A stretch of DNA of 64,000 nt from Chondrus crispus (lineage: Eukaryota > Rhodophyta > Florideophyceae > Gigartinales > Gigartinaceae), in the NCBI RefSeq assembly GCF_000350225.1, contig NW_005179389.1, positions 1-64,000 of the forward strand, written 5' to 3'. Below are positions 52,024 to 62,940 of this stretch, piece after piece. The translations under genes and the position numbers were made by a program. The notes beneath the pieces were generated by a model. That model searched no databases. It saw only the letters and a program-made list of their open reading frames with translations, and was not told where the DNA came from. Each line of letters starts with the position of its first letter. Position 1 is the first letter of the stretch.

Positions 52024-55000
52024 CTTGCGTGCGTGCTCCAGTATTGTATTACACCTTCAAACAGTCGTGCCTCCTCCAAGCTCAAGAGAATCGGATTCGG
52101 ACCTTACCATACCACATCACAGGCACAAGATAGAAATCCGTAATTATGCTCACGAGACGAACTACAAGCCATATCGAATATAGTACAATAATTTCTGGAA
52201 CACGGAACTAGTATGCTTCATGATGCACGCTATGCTTATGGTGGAGAAACCCATTCTTCAACTATCAGTGGGAAATTGAGTGACGTTCCTCACATCGTGG
52301 CACCTTGGGCCATCCTAAGCGGGATACATACACTACAATATTTCTTGACATCCACAAATGCCTGAAGATACATATGACAATTAAAGAGAATGTCTCGTGT
52401 ACGCCCCGACGGTGATGGCCAAGCATATTTTACGGTATGGCAACTCTAAGAGAAACCTGATGTCAAGAAACGTTTCTTGCGTCCTACAGTACATTTGGGT
52501 GTAGAACCAGGCATGGTACCCTTCGAAGGGTACTGTGCTGTATTATCATCTGCAATTCAAAAGATCCGTTCTTATCCGGTACTTGTACTGCACTCTGCGC
52601 TGCTGTTCTGAAACTTGCAAACGATCTGAGCACATGTGGCATCTTGGCCCTCATCCGACAAGGCATGCAGACGTCTCTGCTTATGGAAATCTGTCGAGTG
52701 TTTTAAAAGTCTTGAGACAAAGCAAGGATGTAGCAGATATCATACAACGCCTTCCTGTGTCGAACACGTTTTGGGCTTGCTATAAACGATCACGCGAGGT
52801 GTCCAAACATGTAGGTTGATATATTTTAAGGCTGACGTTTTACTGAAAAGTTGATAATGAGCGGTCGTGGTGCCAGTAGGGGTTGTCTCCTGGCTATCAG
52901 TGCAGACACGCTCCGAGTGCAGATGCTGTACAAGTTGGATGTGCCCCGAGGGTTACCGAGGGCATATCGCAGGACGAGGCAACGTGTCTGCGTAATGTAG
53001 CCAGGAGACAGACAATACATAAATGAATATGCCTGTTGCCGGGGCAGTCAGCCATTTTAATTACCGTACGTTCGAGTAAATTTATTGGCTTGATTGTCTG
53101 CACCGTCGTGCAGACTTAAATGCGTTGTTCACAACTCACATGAGTTGTCGCCCGGCTGAGGAAATACGGTTCAGTAGCAATCTTTTCTGCATCGCTGTGC
53201 AGGTATCTCATCTGGGAGTATTTCTGTGCCGTACGCTCAACCGGAGCGATAAGCACCTTGTCCACAGTTGCTCTCGGGCCAGAGTAAGGTTACGGGCTCC
53301 TTTGCTATGATACAAGCAACACGGCTCAATATCATAGGCTCGCGCCTACATGAGCTCATATGAGCTCTCGTCTCTGGGTGGAAAACTACATTTGAATAGT
53401 GCATTTAGAAACACAGATAATGTATGAAAAGGCATGACCTCACCGATGGCGCTACGCTTCCACCGCATTTCGAGGGGAGCTGCTTATGAGAGATACAGAT
53501 ATGTGATCACTGTCATCAAGAACACTCCCTGCGGGTTTTTGAGACGGTGCGTGTCGATGTGGTGTTGATTGAGGTATGAGAGTGGGAATGATGCTAAGGA
53601 TACTGAACTATAGATGGCACTCCGGTGCATTTTTTCGGTCGGCGGCGACGCCCGCTCTGTGACCTCGCGCCCTCCGGGTGGTCGGAATATAGTAAAGTCA
53701 AGAGTCGTTCTCTACTTTACTCGCCCCTTGGCGGTCGGCCGAGGTCCCGGCGCTGGCGGCCCCTGTCGCCACAGCAGTGGCAGGGCCTAATGGGTGTGAG
53801 GACGGAGGGGCGGTGTCGGACGAAACTAATGATGACTACGTGGTCTCGGCATTAGCCGGGATCTACAAGGGTGAGCGCAGTCTGGTGGCCCGAGTAAACT
53901 TCACCTTTCTCTAACTCTCTTTTGCTTGTCTCGGGACCAGATCGACATTGCGGTGCACAGGTAAACGAGTACTGCACTATCCATTACTGTACAAAGAATG
54001 TTTTTAGGCCACTCCTTCTCTCATGCGTCGTGTTGGGAGTATGATATGGCTACAAAAGTGTGTCATGTAGAGGAAATACAACCTTACTTCTCGGAAACTA
54101 TGTACTGTGGGCCCTCAAATATGGGACATGTCAACTATAGTCTGTAGCTCAGTTGCTATCACTCAACTGTGGAGGTATGAAGGGCTGGCATGACACGCTG
54201 ACGTGCGAGTGAGGGTGACACCCATAGAGGCTGGGCCGGAAAGAACAACGTGAGGCGTTCGTCGACAACCGCCTTTTCAGTAGACTACGTCGTGGTCCCG
54301 CGAGATGAACTCTTGCGCCCATGCCCTTCAAGCACTGTAACTCATGTTTCTTTTTGCATCCCATGCACATGTAGTTTGTGAGCAATTGTGCGGAGTCTAC
54401 AAGTTTTTGATCCTTTGTCATGTTCTTCTTTCTTGTGGAGGGCAACAAGTGCATGGCTATGATAAGACTTGTTTAAAGAGCCGTGAGAAATGCGCCAATA
54501 ATAACATCTTGCGACGTACGAAAGCGGTGTTGAAGCAGATCTGCGTTGGTCCGTAGCAACAAAAAACACCACCCACTACACAACAGCGTTTGCATGAGGG
54601 GTCGAAAGCGGAGAACAATAAACGTGCAATGGTGGCACTTCCTGAAACGGATCGATAATCACTGCTTTGAACATGGTCTACTTCCTCAACATCACATCTG
54701 TTCAGCAGGCATGGCAATGGAAAGATGAAAGACTTCAGCACGAATGTGTGGCCAGGAAATTAAACTATCGTTCACATACCAATAAGTTGGCACTCGTCAC
54801 TGCTTTGTTGTGGAATTTTGACCAACCAAACTGAATGCAGGGCCACACAATCCAGTACTACAGCGGATCTGACGATCATAAGACCGTAATAAAATTAGGA
54901 AACCCACAGACGCATATGTCCGGATTGCCAAATGACAAGTCGTTGCGACATTTTCACAGCTTTGCCGACAAGAAGACGGTTGCGTCATGCGAAGATGTTG

Positions 55001-56800
55001 TATATTAGTCTGAAAATTTTTATCCAGTGCTGGAGACCAAAAAAAAGTATCGAACGAAGATGCCCCGCCCCCAGTAAGTTACTCCAGAGAACACTCTTCT
55101 ACGGAGGTGTCCAATCGCGCACCTCAAACGCTGGCGCGTGGTCCTGCTTGTTTGTTTGTTCTCAGCTCGAGAAGCCTCCACGTTCTTGATGAAATCTTGC
55201 ATCGGAAGAATGTACTCTTCGGACGTGCGGTACACCTTCAGCAATTTGGTACGTATTCTGTACAGTTCTGGACTAATCTATTCCTCTCGAGCGGATGTTT
55301 GTGCTACTACTGTTGTACATGCATGAAAAGAGGTTCAGAACAGATGTCTTCATGGCGAAAAGTCTCAATTCTTGCAACAATTAAGGGCTCACAAAAACCT
55401 TTTGACAAGTAGGATCCGCATTTTGTCTTGCCGAGAACAAGTATTATACAATCCTACACCTAAAAAGTCTGTCAAAAACATGATAATTTATGGTTGACAG
55501 CGACAACAACTCGTTGCAAGTCTACTTGGTATTTTTCTCGATGTCTGCGGTCATTCCTCGCACTCTACAAAAACATCAAACTATTAAACAATCCTGTAGA
55601 CTGCACCGTACCACATCTACAACATAGCACGCGTGGCTCGTTGTTGCATACATGCCCATGCAGGCTCAGCCATGGAATGTTGTCTGCCACCAACCTAGAC
55701 CAAGTTACGTCTTCACCCAATTGTCGCCACCCTTTCTTTCCGCTCAGATCAGGCTCTCTCTTTCGCTTGTTTTCAGAGATTGATGTAATATTTCTTAGAG
55801 TCGTGGGAGGACAGAGCAGTTCCACACGACACCACCGGACGGTGATGGTGGTCTGTAGTAGTGTCGCGCAATGATGAACCAGAACGTCTTTGAGCCAATC
55901 GCTATTTCTGTGCAGAAGCTTTACATGACATTGTGACCGGATTTAATGAGCCATTTAAAAGTGCATCCGAAATGCTCTTTGCAAAGTGCACGCAATCCCA
56001 CAACTGTCACTAGATCATTGACAGGCTGTCTTCAACATCATGCGACGTGTATGTAGAGGCAGGCAGCAAAATAGGGACTTCATTCGCGATAGCAACACGT
56101 TCTAGACGGCCATGGACTATGCGTTGTCGCTCGGCTAGAAGACAGAACTGGCCATTGTGCGTTAGCACTCGTCGTCTTTCTTTCGAAAGTATTTTTTGCT
56201 GTATACGTCTCCCCATGGCCAGACTGCCCTGGAAGTGCAAAAGATATAGAAACCGTTCGTCCTTGAAGGATCAGTACCTACGCGGGAATCATGCTGTGAT
56301 CTATTGGCAGATTTCAATTTGATGGAGGAGTGGCGCTATTAGCCAATTTCCAGGCACCATCTTTAATGAGAGCCCCCCATACGGAATACCATCTTCTTCT
56401 TGCGTGAAGGAATAGCGCTGCTCTTGTTCGTTTCTCGGCTCATTCGCGGGACCTTAGTAGTTCTTGAATGATTTGCATCAACAGTTGCCTTCCTCCCAGC
56501 CCAAATCAAATCAAAAGCCACACCTTTCAATCTCGATAACGTTATCGGTTGAAAGAAATCCAGTGTATGCCATTCTGCTTCACTTAAAGCGAGACTGTCA
56601 TCACATCTGCATTGATAGCTGCAAAGCAGAAGTCTGATTAGCATTGTTGTCAAATCTGAGCCATTTTTGAGTACCTTGGCACTGTCAAAGGTCACTTTTG
56701 GCAATTCAAGCCACCACTTGAGACCGACACTGCAGAGCTGTACCACAGTATCTTACACTGTACCGTCATGATGAAGGAAGACATGCTCCTTTTGACAAAG
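52024..56800. other. AT-rich region with no supported gene
   Basis: About 4.8 kb of short ORFs. A GC-rich island at 53640-53870 stands out and has an open plus frame of about 75 codons without known motifs. On the minus strand 56746-56363, 56240-56010, 55825-55565 and 55244-55020 could be exons of one gene, but I recognise no domain and splice sites cannot be confirmed. The palindrome GTACCCTTCGAAGGGTAC recurs at 52516-52533. Confidence 0.4.
52516..52533. repeat. 18-bp perfect palindrome, copy 2
   Basis: Identical to 44806-44823. The flanking bases of the two copies are related only when one is inverted (TACAGTACAG versus TACAGCACAG), as for the two ends of one element or two insertions of a hairpin-ended repeat. 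Confidence 0.6.
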
Positions 56801-56819
56801 CAAAAGGATGTTGAAAGCC

Positions 56820-56827
56820 TATATAAA
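56820..56827 (+). promoter_or_regulatory. TATA box of the secreted cysteine-rich protein gene
   Basis: TATATAAA, 112 bp before the ATG at 56939, in an otherwise ordinary sequence. Confidence 0.5.
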
Positions 56828-56938
56828 CCCTCACACACCACCGCACCGCTGAAGGCTCCTACAACTCACAGCGCAATATCGCACTACCGGACAAGCTCCT
56901 TCTCGTCAATCTTTGTTGCAACCCAAGCGTCATTCACG

Positions 56939-57478
56939 ATGAGGGCCGCCATTCTCTTTACTCTGCTTTTGACTCTTGTCTGTTTGGCATCTGGAAATTC
57001 GGTCCCCTCATTCGTTCGTATGGATGAACCAGCATGTTATTGCAGCTGTCGCCCTGGGCGCCGCGGGCGCCGCCGCGCATTCAGGGAATGCCGCGATAGC
57101 GACTATGCTCACTGTGAGGTGACGAGATGCGAACTTCGGTTCGGACGTATGGGCTGGTGGTGCTGCGGTGAGGATAAGGAAAGTCCGACGCCTACGCCTT
57201 CGGCGACTACGCCTCCGACGCCGACGCCTGGAACGCCTACTCCCACGGTGTCCACGACACCTTCAGCCACACCGACTATTTCGATGACGGCCACACCCTC
57301 CGTTACGCCTTCAGCATTCCCGAGGCAACCGGGAGTCCTTTGTCTTCGATCCTGTGGAGTGTGCGCGGACTTCGGATGCCGCCAGCGCGACGGTGGGAGA
57401 GATGGTTGTTGTCCTAGATTCATTCGTCGATCTGGTGATAGCTGCACTGATAACTCGCCGCCTTGCGTCCTGGACTAG
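56939..57478 (+). CDS. Secreted protein with two eight-cysteine modules
   Basis: 179 residues. I choose the ATG at 56939 because it opens directly into a signal peptide (MRAAILFTLLLTLVCLASG); the frame is open further upstream to an ATG at 56768, but that would bury the signal. After cleavage: module 1 with eight Cys (CYCSC start, WWCCG end), a Thr/Pro/Ser linker of about 45 residues with repeated PTPT units, likely O-glycosylated, and module 2 with eight Cys (LCLRSCGVC to the PPCVLD end). No enzyme signature. Such a layout suits an extracellular matrix or cell-wall binding protein, but function is unknown and I do not recognise the family. It has a TATA box upstream, no introns and no link to a transposon, so it is the best host-gene candidate in the window. 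Confidence 0.7.
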   Translation: MRAAILFTLLLTLVCLASGNSVPSFVRMDEPACYCSCRPGRRGRRRAFRECRDSDYAHCEVTRCELRFGRMGWWCCGEDKESPTPTPSATTPPTPTPGTPTPTVSTTPSATPTISMTATPSVTPSAFPRQPGVLCLRSCGVCADFGCRQRDGGRDGCCPRFIRRSGDSCTDNSPPCVLD

Positions 57479-58729
57479 TTTGAGTTACCAGGAATCATTC
57501 TGTGTTCTGAATGAGGTCACAGCGATGAGGCGCTGGCGTGTACGAATGTAGACGTGGCTTTGACTTTAAGTCGGAGTGAGAGAGCAATCGAATGAGAGAG
57601 AGATGGTCTTCCGGTGAGAACAAGATCTCTCTGATGCCATCGAGACATGTACGCATCGCGCTGGTCGGCATAGAGAGCGTCATTTCCTTCTTAGTTATCC
57701 CTTCCCGCCTTGCAATGATTGAGTAAAACACTGAATGTGTCCTTGTTACATTGATTATTTTAGAACAGTATGGTTCGTAACCTACGGACAACATGCTTGC
57801 CATTCTTGTCGACTGACAGTCGTAATCAGGTGGCACATAATCAAAAGCACTTGGGAGGGAGCAAATGAAGAGGTTATCTCTGACTTGCTCCTCAACCGAG
57901 TGCAATCGTGGGAGTCGGGAGTGCTGCAGTCTGCGATATATCCAATGGCTAGTATTCGATGTAAGTATGATGGCCAGATACGCTCGAGTAAGTTGTTAGG
58001 TACAACAGTATCGTACGGTGCCTAGATAAAAGTTGCAGTCCAATCACTAAGCAAATCCAAGCTTATCTCTGACTTCAATCATACAGCATACCTTCGCCTG
58101 TTATGGCGCATGTCGAAAAATATCAGCTTAAGCGTGTGATGATTCCTTCATATGACTTCCAGTCATTCATCCATTCGAATCACACCGTATCTATCAATCA
58201 TGAGTTGTACAGTTGAACAGCTATACAAGTGTACAACAGCAATGCAAGCTGATCATGAAGTTTGATCTCCTGTTCAATTTACTGTAGATGAGAGTGCAAT
58301 AATTGCATGGCAGAAGCATTCTAAGACAGCTTTCTGGCTTACTCTTGCGTGTCAGATTGAGAAGTCGAATGCACTCCTCTTCAAGGTATTGCCGTGCTTT
58401 CTGTGCAAATAACGTAGCATTAATTCACATCCCCTGTCTCTTGTTCTTGCATGAACCTTTATCAGTGTACTTAAACTAGACTCCCTCGCGTCGCTTTATT
58501 GAGGTCAGGACCTAAGCACGGCAGTATCTCAGCATCAGATAAAAACAAAACCAAGGCACTTTGCCTACTTGTTGTAACCCTCAAGTCCCAGTCTGCATAC
58601 TGTACTAGGCCAGCACCCCTAATGAAATAATATCCCTCTCCGCATATCCCCCTATCACAAGCTCACACTTTAATCACCCGACGTCCTCAGAAATCAACCT
58701 CTCACCAGCCGACACGTTTCAGACAACCA
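57479..58729. other. Intergenic, no supported gene
   Basis: A minus-strand ORF at 57905-57495 (136 codons) overlaps the 3' end region of the secreted-protein gene locus and shows no recognisable domain. The remainder is AT-rich with short ORFs only. Confidence 0.4.
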
Positions 58730-58755
58730 ATGTATTTTAATATATTAAAATACAT
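58730..58755. repeat. 26-bp perfect AT-rich palindrome beside a transposon
   Basis: Symmetric around 58742/58743 (TTTTAATATATTAAAA core), ending 8 bp before the left end of the PiggyBac-like element. It could be the insertion hot spot or an older hairpin. Confidence 0.7.
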
Positions 58756-58763
58756 ATACATAT

Positions 58764-61700
58764 CCCTAATGCCATTTTTTTATGATCAGTATACTGCACA
58801 CAACCTTCCGACTCCGCGTGTTTCGCAGTGCGTCTACCAATACCAAAACAAACCGCATAGGGCCACAATACAGAGTCAGTTACACATGTCGGCATAGTTT
58901 GGCGCTACATAGCCAAATACAGGCAGATTTATTTAAACATGAAATCTGGTCTCAGGAGACCTCACAAGCACCCGAAAAACAGCGTTCTGATCAGTATACT
59001 GCTCAATAAAGACCATATCTTGACCTTTCCATACACGAATGATACACAATACGGCTTACTTCTACATCGACGACATGTGTATCAAACACTTCCACGGTGA
59101 TGACTGCGTAGTCTCTGTGCCACACGTTGTTCAGAAGATGGACTCTGATGGTTCTTCGTAGCTCCATTTTCGCCGATAATCGGCTCGGTCCCTTCATTTT
59201 CGCCGTGCTCTGGCACTGCCTGTCTCTCAATCTGCGGAGCTTGGTGGAGGCTTCTCAGGGATAGATGCTTTGCTGTGTGCCATACCTCAAAACAACTTTT
59301 GCGCAAGCCGGGGTAGGTTCGGATACAAAGAAATGTGCTGCAAAGTGTGCATTGATACGTCGTCCTATGTCCTCTCCAACAGCCACTGTTTTGACCGCAA
59401 AGTGTACAGTAGTGAACCGGACTCTGTCTAGGTTGATGCCCGCTGACGGAGAGCCTCTGTCTTTTGCCGTCCTCTGAATTGAAGAAAAATAATCTCTTGC
59501 GCTTTCGCCCCTTTGCTAAGCCAACAAGACGTTTAGCATCATTGTCAGAGATTGTGGCAGCAGTATCATCTGTGCGCATGTCATTCTTTCTACTATCAAT
59601 TACCTCCGGAGATGCAGCGTAGTGTAGCAGCTTCTGTGACAAATCGAACATGAAGTCCGCAGCGGACTTTACTTTGTTTAGAAGATTTCTGAACTTTTTA
59701 AGGTGAATGATTCCACCGCAACGAGTAGAGATCTCCGCTCGTAGATGCGAAACGCAAAAAAGGCGTTTAGCGCCATAGTTTTCAGCGTTTGAACTGCCAG
59801 TTTTTGCTCCCACTTTAAATGTGACGTTGAAGACCGTAGCATTGCCCTTTACTGCGTGGATACGTCGACACCTGCTTTTGTTTTGCTGTAGATAGTCTGA
59901 GAAGCATGTTTGAACAGCTTCAGAGGATGAAAACAGCCTTTATCCAAAACTCGCCGGTTAATGACTTGCCAAAAAGGAAACCGGGACTCCACCAATTCTC
60001 GAACAGACCCTGTCACGAATCTTGGTATTTCATGGGGCTCCTCATAGGCCCATCTCAACAACGGGGATGAAAGTGATTCAAGCGCTTCCCGGGCTACGTT
60101 AATTGTCTCTTGCGGAGAGCGAATTAAAACTCTGTAGAGAACACCTGTCTCAGAGGCCGCAACGTAGATGGCAAATCGCAATGACATCACAACCAATTGA
60201 TGCAAGATTTGTCCCATGTGCTCTGTGAGAATGTACTTGTGAAAGGTCTCATCTCCCATGATGCAACTGATCAGATTGAGGGACACTTGCGCCAGCGATT
60301 GACCAAGACTCGCTGGCTGCACGCGAGTCTTAATCTCCGCTGTTGCCGGCACGTAGGATGTGCCCTCGACATGAATGATGTCATCTTCATCGAATGCTCC
60401 ATCCTTAAAACTGTCCACCCGCAGCAGCACTATACCATCAGAAGAGCATGCCAGGTACGGTGCATCCAGCACTGACAACATCCCCACCTCAAAGAATTCT
60501 CCAAACATCTCCATTATGCGCAACGCGTGCCCAACTGCTTTCTCGTTCACACTACCCGGCATCATAGATTCCGGAGATACTTTTGAGCTGAACAATGAAT
60601 TAGAAAGTATCTGGAACCACTCTTCATTGGTGCGCTCCTGCACTTCCCCCTGACCGTCCAGTTCGAGTGCAGTGCGAACTGCGCCATTGAGCATCAGAAA
60701 AGCGCCCGCATTTGTGCCAGTGATGCGAAACTGGCGAAGTAGGAACCAATTTTCACAACGCCGTGCTGTAGTAAGGCAAATGCAAGTTCGGCGCAAACAA
60801 TTCTCCGATCCCTCCTTCATGCTTCGCCCATGAATGCTCTCGCCATTGACTCTGGTGAAGAGAATCTCCGCGCCCGCAGTTTCTTTTTCTTTCGGTACAG
60901 CAATCCAAGTGTTTAGGATGTCACCCACGCTTGGAGGTACAGTGTAGAGGAACCGAAGTATCTTGCAAAACTTCTCGGTACCGTGCTCCCAAACTGCAAT
61001 TGCTGTCACCTTCTTTACCCCCACCTTCTTACCGTTTGCGGAAATGGGCTTTGTGGCTAGACGTACATCGGGACCAAGGCCTCCATTGTCTGGAATGACG
61101 AAAGCAGCAGGACGATCGAATTGAGCACCCTGTCCGTGGGCTCCCCTCGTCTCCTCACTCAATGCGTCCTGACCCCCCGCCGCTCCCTCCCCGTTTCCCT
61201 CACTGATGACATTTGCGCCACTATCCCGAATCTCTCCCACTGAATCCCGCCCACCTTCTTCATTGCCTTGCCCTGAGCCCCGCTCAGATTGAGTCGTCGT
61301 GGCGTCCGCGGCTTCCTCTATGTCGTTACGGTACACGTTCAAAAACGACTGCCCAACGAGGGGGTGGCAGCGGATGAGATGCTCAGGCATAACTAGAATG
61401 GAGCAGAGTCCATTTGCGTTGAGTATGTCCAAAAACGCTTCCTTTCCATACCCCCTATCGGCCGTTATGACACAACCATTCACAGCTTCCTCACCCTTGT
61501 CATCGAAGATCGTGGTAAGTAGTTTGGAGACTGAGACGGTTTGAGCCTCTCCTCTTCTTCTAAACCGTAACCCAAGAACAACCCGAAATACTGCGTCGGC
61601 GATTGAATCTGCCGCGTGTCCTTCTTTGTCTGCCTTACGCTGACTGAGCATTTTCACTTGATTATCGACGGCTCTTGTGCCGAACAATTCATCTTCGAGC

Positions 61701-62940
61701 GTGGCGAGTAGATGTAACGGACAGAAAAAGACCTTCCTTGTTTCCCGAAATGCAAGGTTCTCGAACTCAGACAGTAGCCGAGTCTGATCGCGCTGTGAAT
61801 TCCAAGAAACGCTCCTATCATTCCCCCTTCCCGTCGGTGAATAGGCCAGAAGATTTGTGCAAATAAAACGAAGGCGATGAAGAGGAGGGGTATCATTTCC
61901 CAAAGCACGCATAACAAGAACAGCTTTCTCAAAGCTAAATCTCGATGTGTGACTAAAGAGCATAACCGAGAGAAATCGATACATGTCGGGCATCGTAAGA
62001 GGCTCCTCTTCGCTTCGATGCATACGAATGCTCTCGTTGATCCAATCCAACATTTGCCGCAACAACCCCTGGCATAACAGAATGACCAAATCGCAACGAC
62101 CAGGCAAAATTCCTCTCACTGCGCACTCTGTGATAAGCTTCTCGACTGCATTTTGGCAGAACAGTCTTGCTCTATTCCCAATCACGACGTTCCTAAACTC
62201 TTCCTCCATCATGACTGATGCGCACTCATTACGTATCACCTTTCATCCTTGTGACCGGTCCGATTGATTTCTTCCACCCCTTGTTCCACCTCGACCTCGG
62301 CCACGTCTTCTTCCACGCCCACCACGCGAACCTCTTCCTCCTCGCGAGCCTCGTCGACGCGCGGCGGATCTACGGCGCGACCCTCGTGCACCGCGCGTCC
62401 CTCGTCCGACGCTTGACCCTCGTCCACCGCTCGATCCTCGTCCACCGCTTGATCCTTGCCCACCCCCGGCACTCTCTTCACCTTGAATTACGTGTTCAGT
62501 GTTCGGCAGATTTGATGTATCTTCAGGCCGATCGTCAAGTTGATTCGTGGGCAATATCGCATCTGTCGGTGAATGAGACTCTTCCTCAGGGGACGGAAAG
62601 GAGGCAGAAGATGAAATGAGACAAAGGAAATGGGCTGGGGGGACCAGGGAGGTGAATGATGAAGGAAGATTGATGGGGCTTCGGCGATAATCTTGCAGTG
62701 GTCACATCTCGGCGGGAAGTTCACCGATTTTCGATCTTGAAAATCGATGTGGTGCATAACATCTTGCTACACATCATACCAATGATTTACAGTGGAAAAG
62801 TGACGAAGAAACGTCTTGAGGATTCCTTCAAAACAGTCTCCAAAACGGGGTTTTTGATCAGTATACTGAACATACAACATGTAACGGCAGTATGCTATTT
62901 TAAGGTTGTCTTCAGTATACTGATCAAAAAAGCATTAGGG
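58764..62940 (-). mobile_element. PiggyBac-like transposon with YqaJ-nuclease fusion
   Basis: 4,177 bp. Inverted ends start CCCTAATGC on both sides, followed by a T-run and TGATCAGTATACTG, then ACAACCTT. Piggybac elements also start with CCC. Both flanks read ATAT (58760-58763 and 62941-62944), a 4-bp palindrome in place of the usual TTAA. Extra copies of TGATCAGTATACTG lie inside each end (58989 and 62853). The single large minus-strand gene fills the element. Confidence 0.75.
59082..62554 (-). pseudogene. PiggyBac-like transposase fused to a YqaJ-type nuclease (one stop, one frameshift)
   Basis: Read on the minus strand. N-terminal Arg/Gly-rich region (62554-62246), one in-frame TGA at 62243-62245, then an open frame to 59849. 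Transposase-like part: MYRFLSVMLFSHTSRFS, a LEDELFG block, and ITADRGYGKEAFLDIL (near 61470-61425), which resembles the DDE-type Asp region of PiggyBac enzymes. Then an acidic linker with DSVGEIRDS. A YqaJ/lambda-exonuclease-like PD-(D/E)XK domain follows: NEKAVGHAL, YLACSSDGIVLL (near 60450) and ATAEIKTRV (near 60335). After a one-base frameshift near 59850 the frame continues (TFKVGAKTGSSNAENYG) to a cysteine-rich tail, CTLC...YQCTLCSTFLC...CFEVWHT (59420-59270), the zinc domain that closes PiggyBac transposases. ATG start not fixed. Only two lesions, so it is either recently dead or affected by sequencing error. Confidence 0.75.

Noticed and set aside
53625..53900. GC-rich island considered as an RNA gene or exon
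   Set aside because: No cloverleaf, no known domain; too short to decide.
55020..56746. Possible multi-exon minus-strand gene
   Set aside because: No domain recognised and exon borders cannot be confirmed by eye.
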